Below are positions 1 through 16,141 of a stretch of DNA of 64,000 nt, piece after piece. How positions within the stretch are numbered: position 1 is the first letter of the stretch; each line of letters opens with the position of its first letter. Source of the stretch: Arabidopsis thaliana. Its lineage: Eukaryota > Streptophyta > Magnoliopsida > Brassicales > Brassicaceae. The translations under genes and the position numbers were made by a program. The stretch lies in assembly GCF_000001735.4 (NCBI RefSeq), contig NC_003074.8:17925261-17989260 (forward strand), given 5' to 3'. The notes under the pieces were generated by a model. It had not been told where the DNA came from and searched no databases. It saw only the letters and a program-made list of their open reading frames with translations.

Positions 1-427
1 CTACTGTGCTAATTTACCTAAAACGGTAAAACATTGCTACGACGAGCATCCTCTTTCTCTATGCCACGGCGAAGATGATGTGATTAAGGATAACAAATAT
101 TGGTGTGACATATGCGAAACAGAAACCGATCCAAAGAAATGGTTCTACACTTGTTATGACTGCGGGGTAACTTTACATGTCAAGTGTGTACTGGGAGACT
201 TCTCGCGTCTCATGCCAGGGCGGAACATTAATGTCGATGGACGTGAGTATGAAGTTGTTCCTAACAGCAAGAGTTCTCGACCATTCTGCGACCAATGCCA
301 TTCTCGATGTAAAGATCGCTTCATTCTAAAGGCTTGGAATAATTGCAATGTTGTTAATTGTAATCTATGCGTTGATGTCTACATTTGCTCCCGTAAATGC
401 CGCCAGCCCTTTCATTTGAGACATTAG
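1..427 (+). CDS. DC1 domain-containing protein, C-terminal part
   Basis: The open frame runs from base 2 to a TAG at 425-427, so only the last ~141 codons are visible and the 5' end lies outside the window. The peptide is rich in Cys/His pairs in the DC1 (divergent C1) pattern: a WCDICE pair, then YTCYDCGVTLHVKC, then a FCDQCHSRC treble clef and a final CSRKCRQPFH. DC1 proteins are a large plant family related to the diacylglycerol-binding C1 fold. They probably bind zinc and perhaps lipids, but most have no established role. By position this should be AT3G48400 (from memory). The gene converges on the hydrolase that ends at 526, with only ~100 bp between stop codons. No break is seen in the visible part. 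Confidence 0.85.
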   Translation, partial: YCANLPKTVKHCYDEHPLSLCHGEDDVIKDNKYWCDICETETDPKKWFYTCYDCGVTLHVKCVLGDFSRLMPGRNINVDGREYEVVPNSKSSRPFCDQCHSRCKDRFILKAWNNCNVVNCNLCVDVYICSRKCRQPFHLRH

Positions 428-525
428 TACACTTGTATTAACGACTAAAGTTGCTTTGATTTGATTGTTGATCATAACTAGTTTAGCATTGCAAGCAATT
501 AATTATTCTTAAAAACCACATTGAC

Positions 526-2840
526 TTAAACAGAGGCTTCTCTACTCTCACTTACATCTTCTTCCCCAACCAAAAGTGACTTGATGATCTTATCAGTCAT
601 ACCTTCCACAAATGGTACAAAATGTCCTGATCCAGATATTTCATGGTAACGAATCCATGGCAGCTTTGACGCGACATACCGTTGAAGCTTTACTGGCACA
701 AACTTATCCTCATCGCCATTCCATACGTGAACTGAGCCATTGTTGTTCGGGAACGGATCTTGAAGGTCTAACGGATCAAACTCCCAGCTTGAAAATGCGA
801 CATTCAAATCTCGGTGTAAGCTTACATATTCACCTTGTTGTCTTATGTATGCCTGGAACAAAAAAAAAGGAATATACACATCATATGATTCCAAATCATC
901 TTCTCATTGTAGAGGTATGAAACTTATGATATGGAAACTGAACGTCTATAGATGTGCTTGTACCCGATTTGGATTGACGAATCCGAGCTTCGACAAGATC
1001 TCCATGTCCTGACGTGAGAAAATAATGGGATTACCGGCAATCACATTGGAGATTGGGAACCATTTCTGAGTGTTCCACCAATATGTAAGCCAAGGAGCAT
1101 AATGAGCTACTCGAAGTGACCATTGATCTGCAGGATGCATAAGAGAGAAAGCTTCTCTTGTTAAATCTCCCGGTAAGTTTCTCCACCAATAGTTAATCGC
1201 TGGAGCTACAAGGGCAGCTCCTGCTAACCTGTAAACAAAGTCCATAACCAAAAAAACACATTTCACAACACATCTTAGCTATTGTTTCAAGATCAAAGTT
1301 AATAGCTTTCTCGATACATCGAAAACATTTCCAAAACCAATAAGACAGATTCAAATGCAGTACCTGTGAGGAATGTAGTTAAGGCATGCCCATGTAATTT
1401 CACCACCCATGGAGTAACCAAAGAGATAGAACTGAGGTCCTAGTCCTAACCCATCAGCAAGCTCTTCTATATCCAATGCTATGCTTCTTGGTGACCCATT
1501 CAGGTTAGGATCACTCTCTCCATAACCAGGACGATCAAAAGACACAATGTATATCCTCAATTCCTCCACAAGAGCCTAAGCACAAAGACACCATTTTTCC
1601 CCATTAGCTTCACTAAAAGACACAAATTTTGACATTTTTTCTACATGCTATCGATGATTCAACAAATGGGTGATGTTAGATTTGGCCGGAAAACTTACCG
1701 GCGATAAGAAATTGGCGAAATGCGAGTCTCGCATACAAGAATCGAAGCCGTGGATGTTTATGATCTTGAACTTGGCTTCGTCTCTAGGGATTCCGAATTC
1801 TGTGTAAGCCAGATGTCTTCCGTCTCTCAGTTTGATCCTCGGTGATGTCACGGTGGGTCCACCGGGAGAGCCGACGATTTTGGCGGGTGGTGGTTGGATT
1901 GTTTGATAAACCCATGCTAAAACTCCGACGAACGTTACCAGGAGAAGCGTTTTCAGATAACCTTCATAATTGAAGAAACAAGTCTTCTAAGACCATTTAG
2001 TAAACCGTTTTCGGCCCATTAGACCAGCCCATTAAGCGGTTTTATTAATATATATATTTGTTACGAGAATTTTGACTCTTTAATTAATTCATTGGTTTAT
2101 GAAATTATGATTAGAGAATTAATTTCATAACATGAGATTATTCAAAGACAAAAGGGGATAACTCTGTGAAAACTATACAGAAATTTTTTATTAAAAAGGT
2201 AAAAAAAAACACACACATTATTCTAGTTTTAACCAAAAAGTATTACTTCTTTTCTTCTGACATCCCAAATATATTTATTTACTTAAAAAGATGCATAGAG
2301 CACTACCCATGCTTTAAAGTCTAAGTTGGTGTTACCAAGAAACCGTATCAACTTTAATGAATTGAACTGAACTAAAATATCTGAATCGAAACTGAAATGA
2401 TTCTCTGTTTACATTTGTAAAATCAATTACAGTTTTTGTCAAAATCAAATTTGGTCCGATCAAAACTAACCGATTGGTTTGGTTCAATTTGGACTAAAAT
2501 GTTAAATGAACAAACAATTAGCGAACAAACAAGACTAGCGTTCTGATCTAATTCCATCAATCATCCCATCCAAGCAAGAAATTGTGAGCTCTACACATCA
2601 GTTAAAGATAGATGTCTTTTTTCAACTTCCATAATTATTCTCAGCTTAGCAAAAGAGAGATAGTCTCAGATTTTATTGCAAAAGTGAGATCGAACATAAA
2701 CAAGAACATAAGAAAGATGAAAAAAACATAACCGAGATTTTTTAGTTACCAGAAGAAGAACTTTGTTGAGTGTTGTTTCTGGTGTGAGTTCTTGCAGATG
2801 CTGCAGATTTCTTCTCCCTCTCTATTTCTTCTCCAGCCAT
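526..2840 (-). CDS. Alpha/beta hydrolase superfamily protein
   Basis: Five exons join in frame (complement of 2840-2750, 1961-1699, 1575-1364, 1228-964, 852-526), giving 385 aa. The start at 2840 is chosen because the first exon encodes an SAASARTHTR-type N-terminus that I recall from related plant hydrolases; its donor at 2749 and the acceptor at 1962 keep the frame. After a hydrophobic stretch (~residues 33-45, a likely membrane anchor) comes the hydrolase fold: an HG oxyanion segment (NIHGFDSC), a DRPGYGESD loop, the nucleophile elbow GYSMGG with Ser at ~173, an acid in the WNGDEDKF loop and the catalytic His in SGSGHFVPF near the end. The substrate is unknown. Intron 1 is long (788 nt) and splits off a 91-nt first coding exon. 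Probably AT3G48410. Confidence 0.85.
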
Positions 2841-3255
2841 TCTCTCTCCTCTTTCTCTTGGAAATTTTCTCACTCTCTTTCCGGAGGAAAATTTGGTGAG
2901 GCAGTAGCAATATCTTTGTTTGAGAGCTAACTTCTTTATGATTTTTTTGTCCTTATATATAAACATGAAATTAATGATTAAACTGGTTTTAATATATTTT
3001 TGTATTAAAATAGTGAAAGCTTATCAGTGGTTGCAAAATTTATATGAGAAAACTCTAAAGCATCAATCTTCTAGGAACATATCGAGAAATTGCGATAGGA
3101 GCTTGGACAATTCGAAGAATAATGGGAAACCCAAAAACCAATCTTGATATTGTGTTGTGCATACAACTTTTCCTCAATTATAAATATAGCTAATGACGGA
3201 CCCGTAAAATGTTTTTACCGAGGTTATAAACAAAATAAAATTATATTAACAAATA
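2841..3255. other. Spacer upstream of the alpha/beta hydrolase
   Basis: This AT-rich stretch holds the promoter side of the minus-strand hydrolase. The first ~100 bases are TC-rich on the minus strand and are probably its 5' UTR. I see no gene here. The long-inverted-repeat element begins at 3256. Confidence 0.4.
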
Positions 3256-4118
3256 GAGAAAAATGTTGTTTAGTACGCCAACTTTCAAAATTGGTCATTT
3301 AATACGTGAATTTTGTATGTTTCCAAATAAAACATGACAAAAACGTTGACCGGTCATTTTATACATATAAAAACGTTGACAAAGCCAAAAACACCGCGAC
3401 GTTTTCTGTCGTTTACAGAACCGATAACAGGCGTTAATCATTTCGTTATTACTCAAAACGACGTTGTTTTGTACTTAACACAAATCACAAGATCTCAATT
3501 TGATTTTTAAAAGTCTAAAACACACGTCGATTCCGAGAAACCACCATTGTTAACACTAAAAGCAGAGATTTTCTTCTACTCATCCATTGAGCTTCTCTTG
3601 ATTACCCCAGATTTTGTATCCCAAAGAAGAAGAAAAATCTAAGAAACTTAGAACCCCCTTACCTTGAAATTGCTTAACCGATGACTAATCTCAGAAAGAC
3701 ACAAAGAGAATTAAGAGTGAGAACAAGGAAATCTAGAAAAACTCTAGATCTCAGAACATAAAGAGGAAAACAAAGATAAAAGCTTGAAACTGAAAAATCG
3801 ATTTGGAAATTTAGGGATTTGAAGATTTGGGGGTTTCTGAGATTTAGAGATTAAAAAATCGAATTGGGATTTTGCGGTTTGTGTTTAAGCACAAAACAAC
3901 GTCGTTTTGGATAATAACGGAATGAATAACGTCTGCTAACGTCTGTTATCGATTATGTTAACGACAGATAACGTTGTGGTGTTTGTGGCATGGTCAACGT
4001 TTTTCTATGTGTAAAATGGTTGGTCAACGATTTTGTCATGTTTTATTTGGCCACATACGAAGTTCACGTATTAAATGACTATGTTTTAAAAGTTGGCGTA
4101 TTAAACAACATTTTTTCC
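3256..4118. mobile_element. Non-autonomous DNA transposon with long terminal inverted repeats
   Basis: About 230-280 bp at each end are inverted copies of each other. The left end begins GAGAAAAATGTTGTTTAGTA at 3256, and the right end, read on the minus strand from 4118, begins GGAAAAAATGTTGTTTAATA. The match continues through AATAAAACATGACAAAA and past CAAAACGACGTTGTTTTGT, at roughly 85-88% identity by eye. The ~300-400 bp middle has no coding potential. Long inverted arms without a transposase suggest a Mutator-like or foldback element, but I could not fix a clean target duplication. Flanks TAACAAATA and TAAAGAAATA are similar but not identical. It sits ~360 bp upstream of the CbbY-like gene. 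ORFs inside the arms, such as 3990-4187, are not genes. Confidence 0.7.
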
Positions 4119-4482
4119 ATTAAAGAAATATCGCATAATAATATTATATATCTATACTATATTTTGAAAAATGTTGTGGCTTTCTAGAAAAAAGGAGAAG
4201 AAGGAAGATTTAAAGCAAAAAAAAAAGTATTTAAGCTGTCATAAATAGAATTTTTTTAATCAAAAGTGTCTAAAAGGTTATTTAAACTCGGTTTAAGGTG
4301 TGTCAATAGGTAGAGAAATACCGAATTAGCTAACCCGACCCGTACTCGGGTGGCTCTTTCTTTCAATTCTTTCTTATTTTGTGGTCGTTAAACAAAGACC
4401 GGATAAGTTGAAGACATTCGCGACCGTTATTTATTTCGCAGAGTGATTAGAGATAAAGAGAGAGACAGAGAGAATCAAAACA

Positions 4483-6291
4483 ATGGCCACTGTGAAAATC
4501 TCTCTTTCCTTGGCTTCGCTATCACCATCTTCTTCTTCTTCTTCAATTCAATCTAAGTTATCACCATCTTTCATTCCCAATGCGGCACCTGCAAAGGCGG
4601 TGAAGTTGCGATTCAATGGAAAGTCCCTGAGAGCAAAACCAATGGTATACAGATCATCTCGCTCCGTTGGAGTCACCTGCTCTGCTTCATCTTCTCTGAC
4701 GACTCTTCCCTCTGCTCTTCTCTTCGATTGCGATGGCGTTCTTGTTGATACCGAGAAGGACGGTCACAGGATCTCCTTCAACGACACTTTCAAAGAGGTT
4801 TCTCAGTTTTAGTTTTTTGGTCATTAGCTCTTAGCTTCGGTGATGATAATTGGAATCTTTTGCAGAGAGATTTGAATGTTACGTGGGATGTTGATTTATA
4901 CGGCGAGTTACTTAAAATCGGTGGTGGTAAAGAAAGGTATACAATCAAAATTGCATTTACTATACCAAATCTTGAGTTAGTCTCTCGTTTGAATGAAATT
5001 GGAGTGGCTTTGTTTTGGTAGGATGACTGCGTATTTTAACAAGGTTGGTTGGCCAGAGAAAGCTCCTAAAGATGAAGCAGAGAGGAAAGAGTTCATAGCT
5101 GGACTTCACAAGCAGAAGACTGAGCTTTTCATGGTTCTTATCGAGAAAAAGCTGCTTCCGCTTCGACCCGGTGTTGCAAAGTTAGTGTCACTTCTAATGT
5201 TCTATTCTATATTCTCGATGCTATTACTTGAATGTCCCTTTTGAGTTTGATTTTTTTAAAGTCTAAAACTTTTAACCCAAAACAAGGTTTAGCAAACTTA
5301 CTAATGATTGATACTCCTGAATCATGATGCTATGAATGTTTGTAAGGCTTGTTATTTCAACTAATCATATACATGTTCTTGTTTGTTCTGAGCCCTCTTG
5401 CTAAAACTTTGCAGGTTGGTTGATCAAGCTTTAACAAACGGAGTCAAAGTAGCTGTGTGCAGTACTTCAAATGAGAAGGCGGTATGATCAATCAGGTTCT
5501 ACTACTTCAGTTTCCTGAGACCATAACCATATATCTCAAAATCTTGTATCCTGATGAGTTTTCGTAAACAAGACTACGCGCAGCTGCATCGTTAACATGA
5601 ATATGCGAGCATCGTCTTAGCTTAGAAGAACTGTATAATCGGAAATACTTTTCTCATTTCTTGCCTGATTTCAGGTTTCTGCTATAGTTTCATGCTTGCT
5701 TGGACCAGAACGAGCAGAGAAAATCAAGATATTCGCAGGAGACGTAGTCCCCAAAAAGAAACCTGATCCAGTAAGTTACTCACTTTCCATGCTATCACAA
5801 CATATGTTTTGCTTGCTTCGTCTTGGTTAAAGACCGAGTCATCAAACTTTTTGTTTCTTAACAGGCCATCTACAACTTAGCAGCTGAAACCCTTGGAGTT
5901 GATCCCTCAAAGTAAAGTGTTACTAAGATTCTTTACAGGAGAGAATGAGTCAGTTTAGAAAACTCTCTTGAGATATGGATTTGTGTATGTGCAGATGTGT
6001 AGTGGTTGAAGACAGCGCGATCGGGCTAGCAGCTGCAAAAGCTGCGGGAATGACTTGTATAGTTACAAAGAGTGGGTGAGTTTTAGTCTGAAATCAGAAT
6101 CCTATTCATAATTCCATAACAATCAGAATTGAAATGATCATTCGTTCTTTCATCTTTGGAATTGTAGATACACGGCTGATGAAGATTTCGAGAACGCAGA
6201 TGCGGTTTTCGACTGCATTGGAGACCCTCCAGAAGAGAGATTTGATTTGGCATTCTGTGGAAGTCTTCTCCGGAAACAGTTCGTTAGTTAA
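4483..6291 (+). CDS. CBBY: CbbY-like HAD phosphatase, chloroplast (xylulose-1,5-bisphosphate phosphatase)
   Basis: Eight exons (4483-4797, 4866-4936, 5022-5180, 5415-5481, 5675-5770, 5865-5911, 5995-6075, 6168-6291) give 319 aa. Residues 1-~70 are Ser-rich and basic with few acidic residues, typical of a chloroplast transit peptide. HAD motif I (LLFDCDGVLVDTE) places nucleophile Asp82 and general acid Asp84. A Thr/Ser motif II (VCSTSNE), a Lys near KKKPDP (motif III) and the acidic motif IV VVEDSAIGL follow. From the family literature, the Arabidopsis homologue of CbbY removes xylulose-1,5-bisphosphate, a misfire product that inhibits Rubisco, so this enzyme should protect the Calvin cycle. 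The inverted-repeat transposon ends 365 bp upstream of the start codon. Expected to be AT3G48420. Confidence 0.92.
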
Positions 6292-6649
6292 AAACTACAA
6301 ACCACATTAAGAAAATTGTTTCTATATCAACATTGTTGTGTATAGTCATTTGAACAGAACATTCATGTAAAACCATATATATAATATAATTCGATTATAA
6401 CATTATGAAGAAAAGCGTTACAATATATTGGGCTTGTGAGCGTTGTTGGGTTTACTATGTAAATGGTTTTGCTTGACCATTGTTGCAAATTTCTATGTGA
6501 ACTTCGAATATACAACAAACGCCGAAACACAAAGCTTCGAATATACAACAAACGACGGGACAACGTAAAGTTCGTACCTTTTTCAAGTTGGTATCTGAAT
6601 TTTGGTGAATTGAGTTTTATCTCCATAAAGCTACGAAATTGCTATAGCT
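6292..6649. other. Spacer between CBBY and APE1L with a 33-bp tandem repeat
   Basis: This 358-bp spacer contains the 3' UTR of the upstream gene and the promoter and leader of the next one. It carries a short tandem direct repeat: CTTCGAATATACAACAAACG starts at 6502 and again at 6535. No gene is seen. Confidence 0.6.
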
Positions 6650-9233
6650 ATGAAGCGATTCTTCAAGCCCATAGAGAAGGAGAATTCTCCGGCGGCTAAG
6701 AAACCCTGCCTTTCGCCGGAAAAGCGTGACGGAGACGGAGATGGAGTTGAAGAAGAGAAGAACCAGAACGAGCCGTCCAAGTTTATGACGTGGAACGCTA
6801 ATAGCTTCCTCCTTCGGGTGAAAAATGACTGGTCTCAGTTCTCTAAGTTCGTCTCCGATTTTGACCCCGATGTCATCGCCATACAGGTGATTTCTTTTGC
6901 TTCGTCTTTGGAATCCCTGGGTTAATTTCGAGCAATGTGGGTAAATGTGCTTAGGTGTTTATGTGTGGAACTTTAAAACCCTCCAAGTCTTCTAGGGTTG
7001 TATTGAAGTGGTTTGAGTTCAACTTGTTGATGCAAATTCAGTCACTTATGACATTTAAATGGTTAATGGTGCAAAAGATCAGACTTTAATCCAATTTGTT
7101 TGTGACTACGATGGGGGAGGGGGCTGTTGATTCTTTTAGTGTCAGCGTGTTCTGAGCTTAGCGGTTGACTGTGTTCTTAATGTTAGGAAGTAAGGATGCC
7201 TGCTGCTGGTGGAAAGGGAAAACCTAAAAACCATGAAGAGTTGAGTGATGACACGAAAGTTTTGCGTGAGGAAAAACAGGTACCATGGTTCTGTATTGAC
7301 TTGCTTGTTCTATCTGTTAAAATAGTTGTATTATAGTACCAACGGAACAAGAATTTTCAAAGCTCTGTATCTTGATGCATTTGCAATTAGTAGGAGATTT
7401 TGGTGTATGAGTTAGAATCAACATTGCAGTGGCATGGTTATAGACAGATTTTAAAAGAATGCGGGAGCCACTTATGGAGTAACAAACTCTCTTGTTGTTT
7501 GGATAACATTCAAGCTTGATATTAGTTCTGGGAAACTTAACTTGCAGATTTTGACACGGGCTCTCTCAAGTCCACCATTTGGAAATTATGGGGTTTGGTG
7601 GTCTCTCGCGGACTCGAAGTATGCAGGGACAGCTTTGTTAGTGAAAAAATGTTTCAAGCCTCGAAAAGTTTACTTTAACTTGGACAAATTAGGTATTTTT
7701 ATAGCCTTGTTGCTTGTTCCTTATCATCACATAAATCTCTTGCACACTAGCAATTTGAAGCCATGTTTCTTTTATCTGTCTTGTTATGGTTCTGCCATTT
7801 CCTTGATCTCAAAGTTGATGTACTTGGGAGAAATATATCATAGCTAGATCATTGATGACTAACTTATATACTTGTCGCTCTCATGCAGCATCTAAACATG
7901 AACCTGATGGTCGTGTTATCTTAGCTGAATTTGAGACATTTCGTCTTTTGAATACGTATTCGCCTAACAATGGTTGGAAAGATGAAGAGAATGCGTTTCA
8001 GAGGAGAAGAAAATGGGACAAGAGGATTGTTGAATTCCTCAACAAAACATCTGATAAACCGCTAATATGGTGTGGCGACTTAAATGTCAGGTAATGAGGA
8101 AGTTTTTTCTATATCTTCTCTTGCTATACTCTTTTCCTTAAGCCCTTACAGAATAAAAGTTGATGTTATTTCCTCGATTCGATTTTTGTAATACGCAGTC
8201 ATGAGGAGATAGATGTTAGCCACCCAGAATTTTTTGCTACAGCAAAGCTTAATGGTTATGTTCCTCCAAACAAAGAGGTAAGGAATACCATATTTTGTAC
8301 GATTTATTCATTATCATTATAGCTTTTATCTAAAAACAGAGCTGGCTCTCAATAATGTTATTTTCCGTCGGCCTTTTATATCTCTTCCTATCTTGTCTCT
8401 TCATCTGCATTGTGACCCTGCTATTGTTGATGACTTTACTACGCCTGTATTTCTCTTCCTATCTTGTCTCTTCATCTGCATTGTGACCCTGCTATTGTTG
8501 ATGACTTTACTACGCCTGAACCGAAAGGTTCTCCGTGAGATGGACCTTTAAATCATACAATGACTACAGTGGTTTTGAGTTTTTTGATTATGCAGGACTG
8601 CGGACAGCCTGGATTTACACCATCTGAGAGAGGACGCTTCGGGGCAACTATAAAAGAGTATGCGTAATATGTCTTTGCACTGCGAAGTCTTAGTAGTAGT
8701 ACTTTCTAGAATACAGATTAGAGTTACTAAACATGTGATTATAAATTATATTTATGGGAACTGTTACAGAGGAAGGCTTGTTGATGCATACCGGTATCTA
8801 CACAAGGAGCAAGAAATGGAAAGTGGCTTCTCATGGTCGGGGAATCCCATTGGAAAGTGAGTGGATACTACACATTTTAGTTTTATGGCTTGGAGTCCAG
8901 AACCTCCGCATGTTTCTAAAGCTATATATTGATTTTTTGTTTTGGTTGCCATAGGTACCGGGGAAAGAGGATGAGGATCGACTATTTTCTGGTCTCTGAA
9001 CAACTCAAAGACCGTATAGTTTCTTGTAAGATGCACGGTCGTGGGATAGAACTTGAAGGTGCCATAGATAAACCTGTTCATCACACAGATTCATAGAAGA
9101 TTATTATTAGCTCTTTTTGCAACAATTTGGTTCTTGATTTGTTTCAGGTTTCCATGGGAGTGATCATTGTCCGGTTACACTCGAGCTTTCGAAGCCATCT
9201 TCAGAAATGGAACAGAACCAGGTGTCAAACTAA
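6650..9233 (+). CDS. APE1L: AP endonuclease-like protein (endonuclease/exonuclease/phosphatase family)
   Basis: Nine exons (6650-6886, 7187-7279, 7548-7692, 7889-8090, 8199-8277, 8596-8657, 8770-8856, 8955-9058, 9148-9233) join to 364 aa. The basic N-terminus (MKRFFKPIEK) may be a nuclear signal or PCNA-type peptide. The EEP/ExoIII fold is clear: the TWNANS strand (Asn ~51), metal-binding Glu ~80 at the start of exon 2, the TYSPNNG segment, GDLNV with the catalytic Asp/Asn pair, RIDYFLVS, and the terminal SDHCP with the catalytic Asp-His. Family members cleave the backbone at abasic sites in base excision repair. APE1L is one of three Arabidopsis AP endonucleases and also acts on 3' blocked ends during active demethylation. 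Intron 5 holds a 71-bp tandem duplication. Expected locus AT3G48425. Confidence 0.92.
8377..8518 (+). repeat. 71-bp tandem duplication inside APE1L intron 5
   Basis: The unit 8377-8447 is repeated immediately at 8448-8518 with one mismatch (the fourth base). It lies wholly within the intron between exons ending 8277 and starting 8596 and touches no splice site. The near identity implies a recent event. Confidence 0.9.
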
Positions 9234-10348
9234 AATCATCTTCTTCTGTATTAGAACATAAGGCCTTCTTAGGAACAAGCCAAAGCTTATTTTATCAGAG
9301 AATTTAATTTTTACTTTGCCGAGAGATGCATTGAAGATTTGATTGAGGTTATTGAGACACTTATTTAGCCTTGTTACTCTGATGAACTCTCAAATGTACT
9401 TATAATTATTGTTGTGCTTATCTTAATATGTTTTATTTTCCTAAGAAATGTTGATATTTTTAATTGTGAATCTTCTTCATTTAATTATTTTTATTTATTA
9501 ACTTTTGAGTCATTTCTAAAGATTTAGAGCTTTTGTTGGTGTATTTTAAGCATATTATACCCTTTGCTTTATTGTCTTAGTCAGTAGGTAGAGGCAACAT
9601 TCGTTAAACCAATGGCTCATTCAAATTCTTTTTTTTGGGCTCATTCATATTCATAAAAATCAAATTTGGATTCAGCATAACAAACACAATAATATATGTA
9701 GACATTTATATCATACATTAATTTCTACTAATTTCATGAACTACCAAAGACTAAAAATGTTTAATGAGAAATATCTTTTTTAAAACCATCAAAAATTTTA
9801 CTCTTAAAATTGGGATTTATGTTTGGTTTTAAAAAGGAGTTTTTGAATGTGCAAACGGATTTACAGAGAGGACAACAACAAATGTGTGTTAGAAATGGCA
9901 GAATCGTAAATAATAAGAAAATCATACCCTTTTAAAAACCATTTCTCTCTCTAACTAAGTGTTCTTTACTTGTTTTAATACAGAGATATCACAATCTCTT
10001 GCTCTGCCCAAACCCATCCCAACCCCCTAAAAAAAATACAATTTTTTCCTCTGTTTCTTTAATCCAATAAAAACAGAGAGACCTAAGAAACGAGATCAAC
10101 AAAGCCCGTCGTTTTTTTCGAGGAAAAGTGAATGACCCTTTAAGAAAATAACTCTATTGGCCGGAGAAATGGTGGAGACTCGTCGATTCTCTTAAAGTTT
10201 GTTTTTTTTTCCTCTCTTCAAAATTTTTGTTCTGTTTATACTCTGTAATGGCGTTTTAATTTGATACCTAGAAGTTAAAGTGAACAAATTTTGAGAGAAA
10301 GTCTCTTTTTTTTGTTCTTCCCTGTGTGTGTGAGAGAGAGAGAGAGAT
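9234..10348. other. REF6 promoter and 5' leader region
   Basis: The first ~150 bases are probably the APE1L 3' UTR. The rest is AT-rich with no ORF of note. From about 10000 the sequence becomes CT-rich (CTCTCTCTAACT, TTTTTTTCCTCTCTTC) and ends in a GA run at ~10330-10346, immediately before the REF6 ATG. This fits a long REF6 5' UTR, perhaps with an intron. No TATA box is clear. Confidence 0.45.
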
Positions 10349-15196
<4,848 letters not shown>

Positions 15197-16141
15197 TTTA
15201 GGCTCTAACATGGAATCTATCATGAAGAAGATTACTCCATTGATCTATTAGAAGAAAATTGGATTGTACGAATATTAGGGGTTTTCTAAGTGTGTATGTC
15301 TCTCTGGTCCTCTGTCAATTCGGGATTATAAAGTCAAAGTCTTAACATTTGGAATAGCCATTGTTTGTTGCAGACGTTTTCACTTTCAGACAGATTCTCT
15401 CTTTGTTGTATTCTCTATTTTTGCAGTTGAATGAATCTGTAACAACAACAAATCCTGGTGTAGGAAAAGCATTGTGTTACTCAAGTATTTGACATATATG
15501 GTTGTATACGTGGCTTATCCTGGTTGGTTGACAGTCAGAGTTCATCGCCGTGGACTTCATTTGACTTTGATAAAGACTCAAACCTACCAAATTGCTAATG
15601 AATGACATTACCTGTGTCAACTAGGATGTAAAACTCTCTGACTTCAGCACACGGCACAAACGAAAGACCAAATGACTTAACATTTGGAATTGCCATTGTT
15701 TGTTGCATAAAGATTCATCTCTTTGTTGTGTTCTCTCTCGTCTTCTTCAGTTAGTCTATAATAACAATCCTGGTGTAGAGAGAGACTTTGATTTGATAAA
15801 TAAAGGAGCTGCTTGTACAATTAAAAGCTATGTTGCATAATTATGAAATATCAAAATACGATAAGGACTTAGTTGCAATTCTCAAAGAAATATCTGAAAC
15901 GCATAATTTTAAGTTAAAAAAGTGTGCATGAAATGTGAACTATTGGACCTTGTCAACAAATTAAAGCAACGGTTTCTTTGAGATTCTCATTCGTGACGCT
16001 ATAAACGACAAATGTAATAAAGTATCCATAAAGGAAACAACTTTATTCTTCTTCTTCCACCCTTTGATCTTCTTCTTCAATTACCTCCCTGAAAATTAGG
16101 GTTTTTGTAATGTGATTTCGTAAGAAACCAAAAAAAAAAAA
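15197..16141. other. REF6 3' UTR and spacer containing a copy of it
   Basis: About 15197-15480 is the probable REF6 3' UTR. A decayed second copy of the last coding bases plus this UTR follows at ~15635-15785, listed separately. 15790-16141 is AT-rich and leads into the CCCH gene, with a CTTCTTCTTCCACC-type leader near 16050. No gene is seen. Confidence 0.5.
15635..15785 (+). pseudogene. Truncated tandem relic of the REF6 3' end (last zinc finger and 3' UTR)
   Basis: Bases from 15635 read CTCTGACTTCAGCACACGGC and resemble the REF6 codons for the fourth finger (SDFSRHKRKT, near 15135-15165). They run on into CTTAACATTTGGAATTGCC and CATTGTTTGTTGCA, then CTCTTTGTTGTGTTCTCTC and AACAATCCTGGTGTAGAG. 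Each block has its counterpart, in the same order, in the REF6 3' UTR at 15338-15465. Bases between the finger codons and the UTR blocks have been lost. The copy has no open frame and looks like an old partial tandem duplication. Confidence 0.75.

Noticed and set aside
3990-4187. ORF of 65 codons in the inverted-repeat element
   Set aside because: It crosses the end of the element's arm, has no domain and is explained by the element's sequence.
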